A model generated the notes under the pieces. That model did no database searches. It was not told where the DNA came from and saw only the letters and a list, made by a program, of their open reading frames with translations. Positions 1-8,991 of a stretch of DNA of 64,000 bases are shown piece after piece; the first letter of the stretch is position 1; each line of letters begins with the position of its first letter. The stretch is from positions 1 through 64,000 of the forward strand of contig CAMQVY010000011.1 in NCBI GenBank assembly GCA_947038405.1. The letters run 5' to 3'. The position numbers and the translations under genes were made by a program. This DNA comes from an uncultured Rikenellaceae bacterium. GTDB taxonomy: Bacteria > Bacteroidota > Bacteroidia > Bacteroidales > Rikenellaceae.

Positions 1-942
1 CATAGAGTGAGGACTTGTACTAAAGGTCATTGTCCCTGCAAGTATATCATTCTTAAATAGATAGAACTCACCATCTAATGCCTGTAATGGCTGATTTATT
101 CTCGGGAATGACTTACGTGCATCGATATATGAATCTAGCTCATACACCAAACAACACTTTAATTTACCACATTGACCCGCAAGCTTCTGCGGATTTAAAG
201 AGATCTCTTGTGATCGAGCTGAATTAGTCGTAACCGAAACAAAGTTTGACATCCATGATGCACAACATAGCTGTCTGCCACATGATCCCAAACCTCCAAT
301 ACGACCTGCCTCTTGTCTAGCACCGATCTGCTTCATCTCAACTCGGATACTGAACTGCTCCGCAAGAACCTTGATTAACTCTCTAAAGTCTACTCGCTCA
401 TCTGCAATGTAGTAGAAAATAGCTTTTATCTTATCTCCCTGAAACTCAACATCGCCAATCTTCATATTCAGCTTCAACTCCGCGACAATTTGACGAGATC
501 TAATCATAGTCTCATGCTCAAGAGCAATTGACTCTTGCCACTTCTCAATATCGTAAGCCTTAGCTTTACGATATATCTTTTTATACTCACCATTAAGGGG
601 ATTGAATCCCACTCGTTTCATCTGCTTAGCAACAATATCTCCAGTCAATGAGACAATACCTATATCATGTCCTGGTGATGCCTCTACTGCAACGATATCT
701 CCTTTTTGTAGTGGTAAGTTATTTACATTTTTATAGTAACTTTTTCGAGTATTTTTAAACCTAATCTCGAAAATATCTGTTGGAAATACATTCGGCATAC
801 CATCTAACCAATCTGTAGATGGCAATTTGTAGTACCCTTCATTAGAGAATGCAGTAGACTCTTCGCCACAGTTGCAAAAGTTACAACCTCTCTCTGAATC
901 CGTACTACAACTACCCTTTTTATATTTATTTTTACAATTCAT
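1..942 (-). CDS. PSP1 domain protein, RicT/YaaT-like (3' end outside window)
   Basis: The gene begins at the ATG at 942 and runs off the left edge, so the first 314 residues are visible and the C-terminus is missing. The PSP1 signature is clear: LGSCGRQLCC at residues 218-227 and LKCCLVYE near 261-268, the paired cysteine motifs of this family. The N-terminus carries a further cluster of cysteines (residues 3, 11, 20, 23 and 25). In Bacillus the family member RicT works in an iron-sulfur complex that affects RNase Y-dependent RNA processing; the role in Bacteroidota is less defined and is inferred here. A TAnnTTTG-type box (TATCTTTG on the minus strand, 959-966) sits just upstream of the start. 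Family assignment is firm, cellular role is not. Confidence 0.85.
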   Translation of the reverse strand, partial: MNCKNKYKKGSCSTDSERGCNFCNCGEESTAFSNEGYYKLPSTDWLDGMPNVFPTDIFEIRFKNTRKSYYKNVNNLPLQKGDIVAVEASPGHDIGIVSLTGDIVAKQMKRVGFNPLNGEYKKIYRKAKAYDIEKWQESIALEHETMIRSRQIVAELKLNMKIGDVEFQGDKIKAIFYYIADERVDFRELIKVLAEQFSIRVEMKQIGARQEAGRIGGLGSCGRQLCCASWMSNFVSVTTNSARSQEISLNPQKLAGQCGKLKCCLVYELDSYIDARKSFPRINQPLQALDGEFYLFKNDILAGTMTFSTSPHSM

Positions 943-958
943 TGTTATTGATTTTATA

Positions 959-966
959 CAAAGATA
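959..966 (-). promoter_or_regulatory. Candidate -7 box for the PSP1 gene
   Basis: The minus strand reads TATCTTTG, matching the Bacteroidota -7 consensus TAnnTTTG, 17 bases before the start codon of the PSP1 gene. No clear TTTG -33 box is found at 19-21 bases upstream, where the sequence is already the 3' end of the MATE gene. Confidence 0.4.
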
Positions 967-981
967 AAATTTTTTTTATAA

Positions 982-2337
982 TTAGCTTATCCGAGCTCTT
1001 CTTATCTGAAGATATAATTTTCTATACCTTAATACTAATAGTACTGAAGCAAGAGATAATCCTGTAATAGTTCCTATCCAAAGACCTGGAGCACCTAAGC
1101 CAAAGACAAATGCACATATATAACTAGTTGGCATACCTACTATTAAATAGGAAATTGTTGCAACTATCATTATACTTTTAACATCTTTCATACCCCTCAG
1201 CGCACCGATAGCAATACATTGAATTCCATCTGAAATCTGAAATATTGCAACGAAAATCAACAGATTGGATGCCAGTTCAATAGTCGCAGGGTCACTTGTG
1301 AATATCATAGGGATATAATCCCTTAAAAGAATGATGGATGTTGCAGAGATAACATTCCATACAAACCCAATATGGAATGATGCTATGGCCGCACGATTCA
1401 TCAACTTGAGATTACCAACCCCAAACTCATGGCTTACTCGTATAGTAGTAGCAGCACAAATACCTAAAATCATCATAAACACAAATGATCCGATAAGTGT
1501 CGCAATCTGATTCGCAGCAATCTCTGTTGTCCCGATCCATCCCATCATTATAGCGATTAACCCAAAAACGGAAGTCTCCATCAACAACTGAAGAGAGATC
1601 GGTGTTCCTACTTTTAATAGTGACTTAATGTATCTACTATTAAATTTATTGATCGAGAAGAATTTGAAATATCGTTTTAACTTTACGTTATTTAGCATGT
1701 AAACCAAAATTAATATTGGCATACAAAATCTTGCAATCATTGTACTTAATCCCGCTCCTGCTGCTCCCATCTCAGGAAATCCCCAATTACCATATATCAA
1801 AAGGTAGTTTCCTATAACATTAAGAATATTGGTGGAAAGCATAACAATCATAGCGATCTTTGTATTTCCAATACCCTCTAAAAACTGCTTACAATTGGAA
1901 AAGATCATAAACGGTAGAAGAGAAAAGACCAAATACCTATAATACGGTACGGCTAATTCAACAACCTCTTGTGGCTGACCCATATAATCGATTAAAGGTA
2001 TTGTCAAGAGTTGAAGCGCAGAGATAAGAACCCCGCAGACTATAAATAGAAGTAACCCATTTTGAAAATACCTTGAGGACTCCTTATGGCTACCACGAGA
2101 AAATGTCTCGCCAACTAGTGGAGTTGTTCCCATTGTCAATCCCATGGAAAAAACAAAAACCAAAAAGAATAGTGTCCCTCCAAATGATACTGCTGCTAAT
2201 GGAACTGTACCGATTCGTCCAACCATAGCATTGTCAACTAATTGAACGACAACTTGTCCAATATTAGAGATTACCGCAGGTGTAGCGAGCTTAATAGTTT
2301 GAATATACTGGTGTTTATATTGCTTTAGTGCAAACAT
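982..2337 (-). CDS. MATE family multidrug/toxin efflux transporter
   Basis: This 451-residue protein is almost wholly hydrophobic with about 12 predicted membrane helices in two similar halves, the usual size and layout of MATE antiporters. The first helix region (about residues 15-40, IKLATPAVISNIGQVVVQLV followed by DNAMVGRIG) is characteristic of the NorM/DinF/MepA superfamily. Such proteins sit in the inner membrane and export cationic drugs or metabolites in exchange for Na+ or H+; the substrate cannot be read from sequence. The gene has its own well-formed promoter upstream (2360-2391) and no close co-directional partner: the PSP1 gene starts 40 bases beyond its stop codon. Confidence 0.9.
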   Translation of the reverse strand: MFALKQYKHQYIQTIKLATPAVISNIGQVVVQLVDNAMVGRIGTVPLAAVSFGGTLFFLVFVFSMGLTMGTTPLVGETFSRGSHKESSRYFQNGLLLFIVCGVLISALQLLTIPLIDYMGQPQEVVELAVPYYRYLVFSLLPFMIFSNCKQFLEGIGNTKIAMIVMLSTNILNVIGNYLLIYGNWGFPEMGAAGAGLSTMIARFCMPILILVYMLNNVKLKRYFKFFSINKFNSRYIKSLLKVGTPISLQLLMETSVFGLIAIMMGWIGTTEIAANQIATLIGSFVFMMILGICAATTIRVSHEFGVGNLKLMNRAAIASFHIGFVWNVISATSIILLRDYIPMIFTSDPATIELASNLLIFVAIFQISDGIQCIAIGALRGMKDVKSIMIVATISYLIVGMPTSYICAFVFGLGAPGLWIGTITGLSLASVLLVLRYRKLYLQIRRARIS

Positions 2338-2359
2338 TTTTATACGAATTTTAATCCGA

Positions 2360-2391
2360 CAAAGGTAGTGAAGAAATAGTGAGTTTTCAAA
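2360..2391 (-). promoter_or_regulatory. Promoter of the MATE gene
   Basis: On the minus strand TTTG (2391-2388) is followed after 20 bases by TACCTTTG (2367-2360), a full match to the Bacteroidota -33/-7 promoter. It lies 22 bases before the MATE start codon. The -33 TTTG falls inside a copy of the GTTTTCAAAGAAGTTT repeat sequence. Confidence 0.65.
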
Positions 2392-2416
2392 GAAGTTTAG
2401 AAACTGTTTGAATTTT
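2381..2416. repeat. Degenerate copy of the dispersed AAGTTTTCAAAGAAGTT palindrome
   Basis: The string GTTTTCAAAGAAGTTT here is identical over 16 bases to the copy near 51.69 kb. It is followed by an imperfect complementary arm (AAACTGTTTGAA), giving a weak palindrome. The outer AAAACGA part of the element seen in other copies is missing. It lies between uvrA and the MATE gene. Confidence 0.5.
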
Positions 2417-2498
2417 TATTAAAGTGACCCTTAGCTATTAGGAAAACTAAAATCATAAAATAGCTAAGTATGACCACTGTAAACAGCGATTTTAACTA

Positions 2499-5327
2499 TC
2501 AACTAGTTTTTAACACTCCTTTTAAAAATTGCCCAGTATAACTATCTTCACACTCTGCAACATCCGAAGGTGTTCCCATTGTGACTAACTTGCCTCCTGC
2601 ATCACCACCCTCTGAACCAATATCTATAATGTAGTCCGCAACTTTGACTACATCCAAATTATGCTCAATAACAATAACACTATTACCCCTATCTACAAGT
2701 CTATTTAATACAGCTAACAATTGACGAACATCCTCAAAGTGTAACCCCGTTGTTGGCTCATCAAAGATGTAGAGTGTCTGACCAGTATCTCGCTTCGACA
2801 ACTCTGTTGCCAACTTTATTCGCTGGCTCTCTCCCCCTGAAAGCGTAGTGCAGGGCTGACCTAAAGTCAAATAACCAAGACCAACATCTTTTATTGCTTG
2901 GAGCTTGATACTTATAGTCGGTATATTCTCAAAGAACTCAACAGCACGATTTACTGTCATATTCAATATATCATTTATACTCTGCCCCTTATACTTTACC
3001 TCTAAGGTCTCTTTATTATATCGCTTCCCACCGCAAACCTTACACTGAACATAAACATCTGGAAGGAAATTCATCTCAATAGTCTGAACTCCTGCACCTC
3101 TACACTCTTCACATCTACCTCCTTTGACATTGAACGAAAATCTACCCGCCTTAAATCCACGAATTTGAGCATCTGGCGTTGCCTCAAACAACTTTCGAAT
3201 CAAACCAAAAACATCTGAATATGTAGCAGGATTACTCCTCGGAGTTCGCCCAATAGGAGATTGATCCACAACAACCATTTTATCGATATTCTCAATCCCC
3301 TCAATAGAGCTATACTCTAAAGGTTGGTCATATGAGTTATAAAGCTCCTTACTAAATATAACTTTCAGTGTGCCATTTACAAGCGACGATTTGCCACTGC
3401 CACTTACTCCAGTCACACAGACAAACTTACCCAAAGGAAACTCTACGTCTATATTTTTTAGATTATTACCTTTTGCTCCTCTAAGTATTATAGACTTACC
3501 ATTCCCCTCTCGAAGAGTTGTCGGAACCTCTATCTTTGTCCTTCCATTAAGGTAGTCGGCTGTGATACTATTAGACTCTAAAATGGCTTTTATATCTCCC
3601 TTTGCTACAATTTCTCCACCTCGAACTCCTGCGAAAGGTCCAACATCAACAATATAATCAGCCGTACGAATCATCTCCTCGTCATGCTCAACGACAATCA
3701 CTGAATTACCAACCTCTTGTAATTTACGTAAAGAGTTTATTAGCTTTATGTTATCTCGCTGATGCAATCCAATACTAGGCTCATCTAAGATATATAGTAC
3801 ATTGACTAATTTAGAGCCTATCTGAGTCGCAAGACGTATTCGCTGACTCTCTCCTCCTGACAATGTTCGTGTAGCTCTACTAAGTGATAGATAGCCTAAT
3901 CCAACATCAATTAGAAAACCTAATCGCTCATCAATCTCTTTTATAATTTCGCGAGCTATTATCTGTTGTTTATTATTCAATGTGTCACTAATAGTCGAAA
4001 TCCAACCCTTTAGCGTATCAATACTCATTGAACATATATCTGCAATGTTCTTATCTCCTAACTTGAAGTGTAGAACATCATCCTTTAACCTTGAACCATT
4101 ACACTTATGACAAATTTGCTTTACCAAAAATTGACCGCCCCATTTAGAACCTTTTCCACTAGTGGAATCCTCCTCTGTTCGCCTAATATACTCCGCAATT
4201 CCCTCCCAAACAATCATTTGATTATCGGATGTGTAGGATAGAGAGCGGAGATTTATTGTTAATGGCTCTGAATCTCCATGTAATATCGCAGAAATAGCTT
4301 TCTGTGACAAAGATTCAATTGGGTCCTCAATCGTAAAGTCATATCGGCGACCAAGTCCCTCCATCAAAGCAAATAAAAGATTATTTTTATACTTACCAAG
4401 GGGTTCTACTCCTCCAGCCTTTATACTGATAGAACTATTAGGAATAACTTTATTGAGATCAAATACAGCCTCCTCGCCAAGTCCATTGCAATGAGGACAA
4501 GCTCCATGAGGAGAGTTAAACGAAAATGTGTGCGGCGCAGGGTCGTTAAAAGCAACCCCTGTAGATGGACACATTAAGTTTCTCGAGTAGAATCTCGACG
4601 CACCTGTTCCATAGTCATGCACAACCATAGTTCCCTTGCCCTGACGCATCGCCTCCTGAAGACTCTTCATCAACCTCTCTGATGAACCCTCTCCAATAGC
4701 CATACGATCAATCACCAAATCAATAGTGTGTATCTTGTAACGGTCTAATTTTAAGCCAACTGTAAGCTCCTTTATCTCGCCATCAATACGGGCATAGATA
4801 TAACCTTTTTTTGAAAAAGATTCAAATAAATCACGATAATGCCCCTTTCGTCCATTGACAATAGGTGCTAGAATTGCTATCTTGCAACCATCAAACCCCT
4901 CTGTAATGAGAGTCGCAATCTGTTCGTCCGTATAATGAACCATCTCTTCTCCTGTGATAGGAGAATAAGCCTTAGAGGCACGAGCATAAATTAATCTTAG
5001 AAAATCATTTATCTCTGTTACCGTTCCTACTGTTGACCTAGGATTCTTATTTGTACTCTTCTGCTCAATCGCAACAACTGGACTTAGTCCAGTTATCTTA
5101 TCAACATCTGGACGCTCCATATTCCCAACAAACTGTCGGGCATAAGTAGATAGTGTCTCTAAATACCTACGTTGACCCTCTGCGTAAAGTGTATCAAATG
5201 CCAATGAAGACTTACCTGAACCAGATAAACCTGTTATAACAACCAATTTATTACGCGGAATATCTAAATCAATATTCTTTAAGTTGTGCGTACGCGCACC
5301 CAGTATGGATATTTTATTTTGCTTCAC
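2499..5327 (-). CDS. uvrA: UvrABC system protein A (excinuclease ABC subunit A)
   Basis: The 942-residue product is the damage-recognition ATPase of nucleotide excision repair; it loads UvrB at lesions in the cytoplasm. It has two ABC ATPase units: Walker A GLSGSGKSS at residues 33-41 and GVSGSGKSS near 640, and signature motifs LSGGESQRIRLATQ and LSGGESQRIKLATE. Zinc-binding CxxC pairs are visible (CPHC with CHKC; CEEC with CKVC). Length matches the family. Its start overlaps the stop of the lytic transglycosylase gene by one base, so the two are probably co-transcribed, although their functions are unrelated. No truncation or missing motif is seen. Confidence 0.98.
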   Translation of the reverse strand: MKQNKISILGARTHNLKNIDLDIPRNKLVVITGLSGSGKSSLAFDTLYAEGQRRYLETLSTYARQFVGNMERPDVDKITGLSPVVAIEQKSTNKNPRSTVGTVTEINDFLRLIYARASKAYSPITGEEMVHYTDEQIATLITEGFDGCKIAILAPIVNGRKGHYRDLFESFSKKGYIYARIDGEIKELTVGLKLDRYKIHTIDLVIDRMAIGEGSSERLMKSLQEAMRQGKGTMVVHDYGTGASRFYSRNLMCPSTGVAFNDPAPHTFSFNSPHGACPHCNGLGEEAVFDLNKVIPNSSISIKAGGVEPLGKYKNNLLFALMEGLGRRYDFTIEDPIESLSQKAISAILHGDSEPLTINLRSLSYTSDNQMIVWEGIAEYIRRTEEDSTSGKGSKWGGQFLVKQICHKCNGSRLKDDVLHFKLGDKNIADICSMSIDTLKGWISTISDTLNNKQQIIAREIIKEIDERLGFLIDVGLGYLSLSRATRTLSGGESQRIRLATQIGSKLVNVLYILDEPSIGLHQRDNIKLINSLRKLQEVGNSVIVVEHDEEMIRTADYIVDVGPFAGVRGGEIVAKGDIKAILESNSITADYLNGRTKIEVPTTLREGNGKSIILRGAKGNNLKNIDVEFPLGKFVCVTGVSGSGKSSLVNGTLKVIFSKELYNSYDQPLEYSSIEGIENIDKMVVVDQSPIGRTPRSNPATYSDVFGLIRKLFEATPDAQIRGFKAGRFSFNVKGGRCEECRGAGVQTIEMNFLPDVYVQCKVCGGKRYNKETLEVKYKGQSINDILNMTVNRAVEFFENIPTISIKLQAIKDVGLGYLTLGQPCTTLSGGESQRIKLATELSKRDTGQTLYIFDEPTTGLHFEDVRQLLAVLNRLVDRGNSVIVIEHNLDVVKVADYIIDIGSEGGDAGGKLVTMGTPSDVAECEDSYTGQFLKGVLKTS

Positions 5328-6223
5328 TATTTTGTTCTAAATTCTTTTATTGGAATCTTTACTTCAAGTTCTTGTAACGAGGTGTTATGATAATCATAAT
5401 CTCGAATCCAATGGTTAAGTTGTCTTAGCATTTTGTAAGTTGTGCCATTTGCCTTTGCAAACTTGCTCCAGTCAATTTCCCTACTTGATGTCTTTACTAT
5501 TGTATAGTCATCTAAGGGCGCATAGTAGTCACTTGGGGCGATAATAAAACCATATACACTTGGATTAAGAGTTAGTATCTTAAATGTTAAGACCCTAAAC
5601 ACATAACGTAGTGTCTCCTCTGGAAGGAACGTGTCATAATAGTTTGTAGTACCCTGTTTATCTACCCTTCGCTTTAACCCTGCATTACCCAAATTGTATG
5701 CCGCAGCGGCCAATGTCCAAGAGCCAAGCTTCTCATAAGAAGCTACGAGGTATTTACATGCAGCTTCTGTTGACTTCTCAACATGATAACGGAAATCAAC
5801 CTCTTTCCCTGAACTTAATCCATACTCTTTACCCGTGCCAGGCATAAGTTGCCATAAACCCGCAGCACCTGCATAGGACATTACATTCGGATTTAAACCA
5901 CTCTCTGCCATACATAAATACTTGAAATCATCAGGTACATTGTACTCTCTTAAAATAGGCTCTATCAATGGAAAGTAACGAGTTGTTGCAAGTAATGTTA
6001 AAAATGTTCGAGAATGAAGATAAGAGGTTGTTAATAACTCTCGTCGCAGACTCTCTTGGATGTCGAAATTCTCTAGTGGAACTCTCTCTCCAGCAAAACT
6101 TAACTCATGTGGAATAGCGGGAAGTACAGACTTTGAAAACTCCGTACTATATTCTATAGTTGGCTGTGCATGAGTAGCAACCATTAACCCCATACATAAC
6201 AATATAACTGCTGCTTTTTTCAT
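5327..6223 (-). CDS. Membrane/periplasmic lytic transglycosylase (SLT domain, MltD-like)
   Basis: The protein cleaves peptidoglycan glycan strands in the periplasm, judged from its SLT domain: AESGLNPNVMSYAGAAGLWQ contains the catalytic Glu of the ESG motif, followed by LMPGTGKEYGL and AAAYNLGNAGLKRR. A region near the C-terminus (IDWSKFAKANGTTYKMLRQL) looks like a degenerate LysM peptidoglycan-binding unit. I chose the internal ATG at 6223 because it opens a clean signal peptide (MKKAAVILLCMGLMVATHAQ); an ATG six codons upstream at 6241 is also possible and would give 304 residues. The stop overlaps the first base of uvrA, implying a two-gene transcript. Confidence 0.9.
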   Translation of the reverse strand: MKKAAVILLCMGLMVATHAQPTIEYSTEFSKSVLPAIPHELSFAGERVPLENFDIQESLRRELLTTSYLHSRTFLTLLATTRYFPLIEPILREYNVPDDFKYLCMAESGLNPNVMSYAGAAGLWQLMPGTGKEYGLSSGKEVDFRYHVEKSTEAACKYLVASYEKLGSWTLAAAAYNLGNAGLKRRVDKQGTTNYYDTFLPEETLRYVFRVLTFKILTLNPSVYGFIIAPSDYYAPLDDYTIVKTSSREIDWSKFAKANGTTYKMLRQLNHWIRDYDYHNTSLQELEVKIPIKEFRTK

Positions 6224-6383
6224 TAACTCGTATTTAATCATTTAACTTATACAAAACGTGTAAAGATACAATTTTATTTTTTATCATAAAACGCTGCACT
6301 CATTTAACTACAAACTCATTGAAAAAAAAGTACGTTTTCTCGATTGAAGAGGGAGAGATAGGCATTATTAAATAAATAAATAT

Positions 6384-6391
6384 TACCTTTG
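6384..6391 (+). promoter_or_regulatory. Candidate -7 box for the CvfB-methyltransferase operon
   Basis: TACCTTTG matches TAnnTTTG, 27 bases before the ATG at 6419. It overlaps an in-frame TTG (6389) that could be mistaken for the start codon; a promoter box at this place argues that translation starts downstream. No good -33 TTTG is seen at the normal spacing. Confidence 0.5.
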
Positions 6392-6418
6392 TCGTTTAAA
6401 CACTTAATAGATGAAATT

Positions 6419-7258
6419 ATGTTATTAGCAGGTGATTATCACACTTTAGAGGTAAATCGTGTCTCAGATTATGGACTTTATCTTATAGACAAAGACGAAG
6501 AGGAAGTTCTACTTCCAAATAGATTTGTATCATTGGAAAATAAGCTAGGTGATATGATACGCGTATTTGTATATCACGACTCAGAAGATAGAATCGTTGC
6601 TTCAACTGAAACCCCAACAATCGTTGTTGACCAAGTCGCTAGCTTGAAGGTTGTTGACCAAACTCCTCATGGCGCATTTTTAGACTGGGGTTTGATGGGT
6701 AAAGATATATTCCTTCCAAATAGAAATATGATAGGTAGAGTTGAAGTTGGTCAACCTTGCGTTGTCGGAGCATACAGAGATAATATCACTGGACGTGCAG
6801 TTGTGACAATGGCTCTGAAAAACTTTATATCTAATGATACAATAGTTGTTAAACCACGTCAACAAGTAGAAATATTAGTCGCTCAGGAGACTCCACTTGG
6901 ATTTAGAGTTATTGTCGAAGGGAAAAATTGGGGCATTATTTATAGCAATCAAATATTCACAAGAGTTGAAGTTGGTGATGTAATGACAGGTTTTGTTCGC
7001 AAAATTACCGATGATGACCGTATTGATATCAGCCTACAAATGGAGGGATACGATCAAGTTAAAGACTCTGCTTCAAAACTAATTGAGTTGATGGATAAAA
7101 ATGGTGGTGAGCTTCCGATTGGCGACAATAGTGAGCCTGACACAATTAGAAAAATAACTCAAATGAGTAAAAAAGTATTCAAAAGATCTGTTGGATACTT
7201 ACTTAAAAGTGGGGATATTGATGCCTCTCCAAGTAAAATCAGATTGATAAAAAAATAG
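6419..7258 (+). CDS. CvfB-like S1 RNA-binding protein
   Basis: With the ATG at 6419 the protein has 279 residues and opens MLLAGDYHTLEVNRVSDYG, the usual N-terminus of the CvfB/YitL family (tandem S1-like OB folds plus a C-terminal winged helix). Repeated S1-like units are visible, for example DQTPHGAFLDWGLMGKDIFL and RKITDDDRIDISLQ. The C-terminal part (about residues 215-279) ends SPSKIRLIKK, as in the family's winged helix. CvfB affects virulence-factor expression in Staphylococcus, probably through RNA binding; its role here is inferred. An in-frame TTG at 6389 is less likely because it lies in a promoter box. The methyltransferase gene follows after two bases. Confidence 0.88.
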   Translation: MLLAGDYHTLEVNRVSDYGLYLIDKDEEEVLLPNRFVSLENKLGDMIRVFVYHDSEDRIVASTETPTIVVDQVASLKVVDQTPHGAFLDWGLMGKDIFLPNRNMIGRVEVGQPCVVGAYRDNITGRAVVTMALKNFISNDTIVVKPRQQVEILVAQETPLGFRVIVEGKNWGIIYSNQIFTRVEVGDVMTGFVRKITDDDRIDISLQMEGYDQVKDSASKLIELMDKNGGELPIGDNSEPDTIRKITQMSKKVFKRSVGYLLKSGDIDASPSKIRLIKK

Positions 7259-7260
7259 TA

Positions 7261-8031
7261 ATGGAAAAGATGAAGAGGAGTGCGCAAATTGCTCAGATGG
7301 ACTCCTCTGACAATTTTGTGTTCCAAAGATCAATATTTGCATACCATAAAGCAGCTGAAATGGTAAGCGGTGATGTTCTCGAAATTCAAACTGATTTAGG
7401 TCATGGGATTGAGATTATTTCACCACATACAAGGAGCTTCATTACAATAGACAAAAATAATACAAATATAGATTTGTCTAACTATCCTAATGTGGAGTTC
7501 CATAAGATAGCAGCTCCTCCAATGAAGGATATTACATCTGCTAGTGTTGATTATGTTGTTAGTTTACAAGTCATTGAGCACATTAAAGGTGACTTTGAAC
7601 TAATGAAAGAGATTAATAGAGTGTTGAGACCTGGAGGGAAATTGATTATCTCTACACCAAATGCAAAATCATCTTTAACAAGAAATCCATGGCATATACG
7701 AGAGTACACTGCTGATGAATTTAAAAACCTTTTAGGGAGTTTCTTCTATAGTGTAGAACCTCTAGGAGTTTTTGGAAATGAAAAAGTTGCCGACTATATA
7801 AATAGAAACAGAGAATCTGTTAGAGATATTACTAGATTTGATATACTTAATATTCAATATTGGTTACCTCGATGGATATTAAAAGTACCGTACAACATTC
7901 TAAATAGAGTTAACAGACGAAGACTTCTAGTTAGAAATAGAAAATTAACTACGGATATTTCAATGTCGGATTTCTCGCTAAAAAAAGTTAATGATAGCTG
8001 CTTAGATCTATTCTATATTGCCACAAAATAA
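7261..8031 (+). CDS. Class I SAM-dependent methyltransferase
   Basis: The 256-residue protein carries a Methyltransf_11-type Rossmann domain. The usual glycine-rich motif I is modified (VLEIQTDLGHGIEII), while the later motifs VDYVVSLQVIEHI and INRVLRPGGKLIISTPN are standard. A basic C-terminal segment (LNRVNRRRLLVRNRK) follows. The substrate cannot be told from sequence. It starts two bases after the CvfB-like gene, so the two are one transcript, which ends in a strong terminator directly after this stop codon. The altered motif I (no GxGxG) is a point to note but the fold seems intact. Confidence 0.82.
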   Translation: MEKMKRSAQIAQMDSSDNFVFQRSIFAYHKAAEMVSGDVLEIQTDLGHGIEIISPHTRSFITIDKNNTNIDLSNYPNVEFHKIAAPPMKDITSASVDYVVSLQVIEHIKGDFELMKEINRVLRPGGKLIISTPNAKSSLTRNPWHIREYTADEFKNLLGSFFYSVEPLGVFGNEKVADYINRNRESVRDITRFDILNIQYWLPRWILKVPYNILNRVNRRRLLVRNRKLTTDISMSDFSLKKVNDSCLDLFYIATK

Positions 8032-8070
8032 AAAAATCGCTGGAAATTCTGTTTCCGGCGATTTTTTTTA
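8032..8070 (+). terminator. Rho-independent terminator after the methyltransferase gene
   Basis: AAAAATCGCTGGAAA pairs with TTTCCGGCGATTTTT (one G-T wobble) around a 5-base loop and runs into a T-tract. It begins right after the stop codon at 8029-8031. Confidence 0.9.
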
Positions 8071-8138
8071 TTTTATATTTAAGGGAACTGCCCTATGTGG
8101 GCTGTGCTGCGTCATCATAGTGAACTTGTATTTATCAT

Positions 8139-8687
8139 CTACAACTTAGAGTTAGTCTCTCTTTGAGTAGACGTAACCTCCTCAATAACGGCACCATTTA
8201 CTGTTTTTACCTTAGTTGTAACTATCACACCATTTGCATCTGTTGACACAATCTCCTCGGTTACCAATACACTGTTTGTAGCAAAATTAGCATTAGTAGT
8301 TACCGTTTTAACCGTCTTGACTACACCTCTGGAGGTATTTGATACTGACGTATATTTAACTACATTTTCTTTCATACAGATAACAAACATAGATATACAT
8401 ATAAGTAAGCTTACAATAGGTATCAAAACACCAACAAGAGTCATTGGTCTTGAAAATTTAGCTGCATATCGAAATAATATAATAAGCCCTATAATAGATA
8501 ATACTATACCTAATATCAAAATAATAGTGAAGTAGGGATATGGCATTAATTCACGATAAAATAGATACAAGGCAAGCATAGCAAAGCCTAGTCCAATAAA
8601 AATGAATTTATTACCAGCAATACGTAACCTATTAGGGTTCGGCGGGTAATTTTTTTTTGCTGATGTATGATTTCGAATCATATTCAT
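8139..8687 (-). CDS. Hypothetical membrane protein with Thr/Val-rich tail
   Basis: I do not recognise this 182-residue protein. It has a basic, Pro/Asn-containing N-terminus (residues 1-26), three membrane segments at about 27-44, 50-72 and 82-104, and a C-terminal tail of about 75 residues rich in Thr, Val and Ser (for example VKTVKTVTTNANFATNSV) with a repetitive beta-like pattern. With a cytoplasmic N-terminus, three helices would put the tail outside the membrane. It stands alone between the methyltransferase terminator and the suf promoter region. A membrane-anchored envelope protein is the most that can be said. Confidence 0.7.
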   Translation of the reverse strand: MNMIRNHTSAKKNYPPNPNRLRIAGNKFIFIGLGFAMLALYLFYRELMPYPYFTIILILGIVLSIIGLIILFRYAAKFSRPMTLVGVLIPIVSLLICISMFVICMKENVVKYTSVSNTSRGVVKTVKTVTTNANFATNSVLVTEEIVSTDANGVIVTTKVKTVNGAVIEEVTSTQRETNSKL

Positions 8688-8991
8688 AGGTTTTAGTAGG
8701 TTATACGTAAATTTGGCTCTTTGCTATAATATTTAGAACCATAGATAATACCACTATGCAATATAGTCATTATTTACTAAATTACTCCTTTTGAATACTA
8801 CAAAATAAACATTACACCTGAAGTTTACAAAACCAATATATCATAATCATTTTTTATACGTTATTTTATTAAAATATCTAGTTTAAATTTTGTTCTCATT
8901 CAACAGTTCGCTATTTTTGTAGATTGTTTCCACACTGTAATAGTGTGTGTTTATGAGGCAATATTTTAAAAGTTATGCTTAATAAAGTAGA
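8688..8991. other. Intergenic region between the divergent membrane-protein gene and sufB
   Basis: These 304 bases hold the suf promoter (8889-8919) and a 5' leader of about 65 bases before sufB. The rest is AT-rich with no small reading frame, tRNA or strong hairpin that I can support. Any promoter for the leftward membrane-protein gene must also lie here but no clear consensus is seen. Confidence 0.6.
8889..8919 (+). promoter_or_regulatory. Promoter of the suf operon
   Basis: TTTG (8889-8892) is separated by 19 bases from TATTTTTG (8912-8919), a complete match to the Bacteroidota -33/-7 consensus. It lies about 72 bases before the sufB start codon. Confidence 0.75.

Noticed and set aside
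6389-6418. TTG start that would extend the CvfB-like protein by ten residues
   Set aside because: The TTG overlaps a TAnnTTTG promoter box, and the family N-terminus matches the ATG at 6419.
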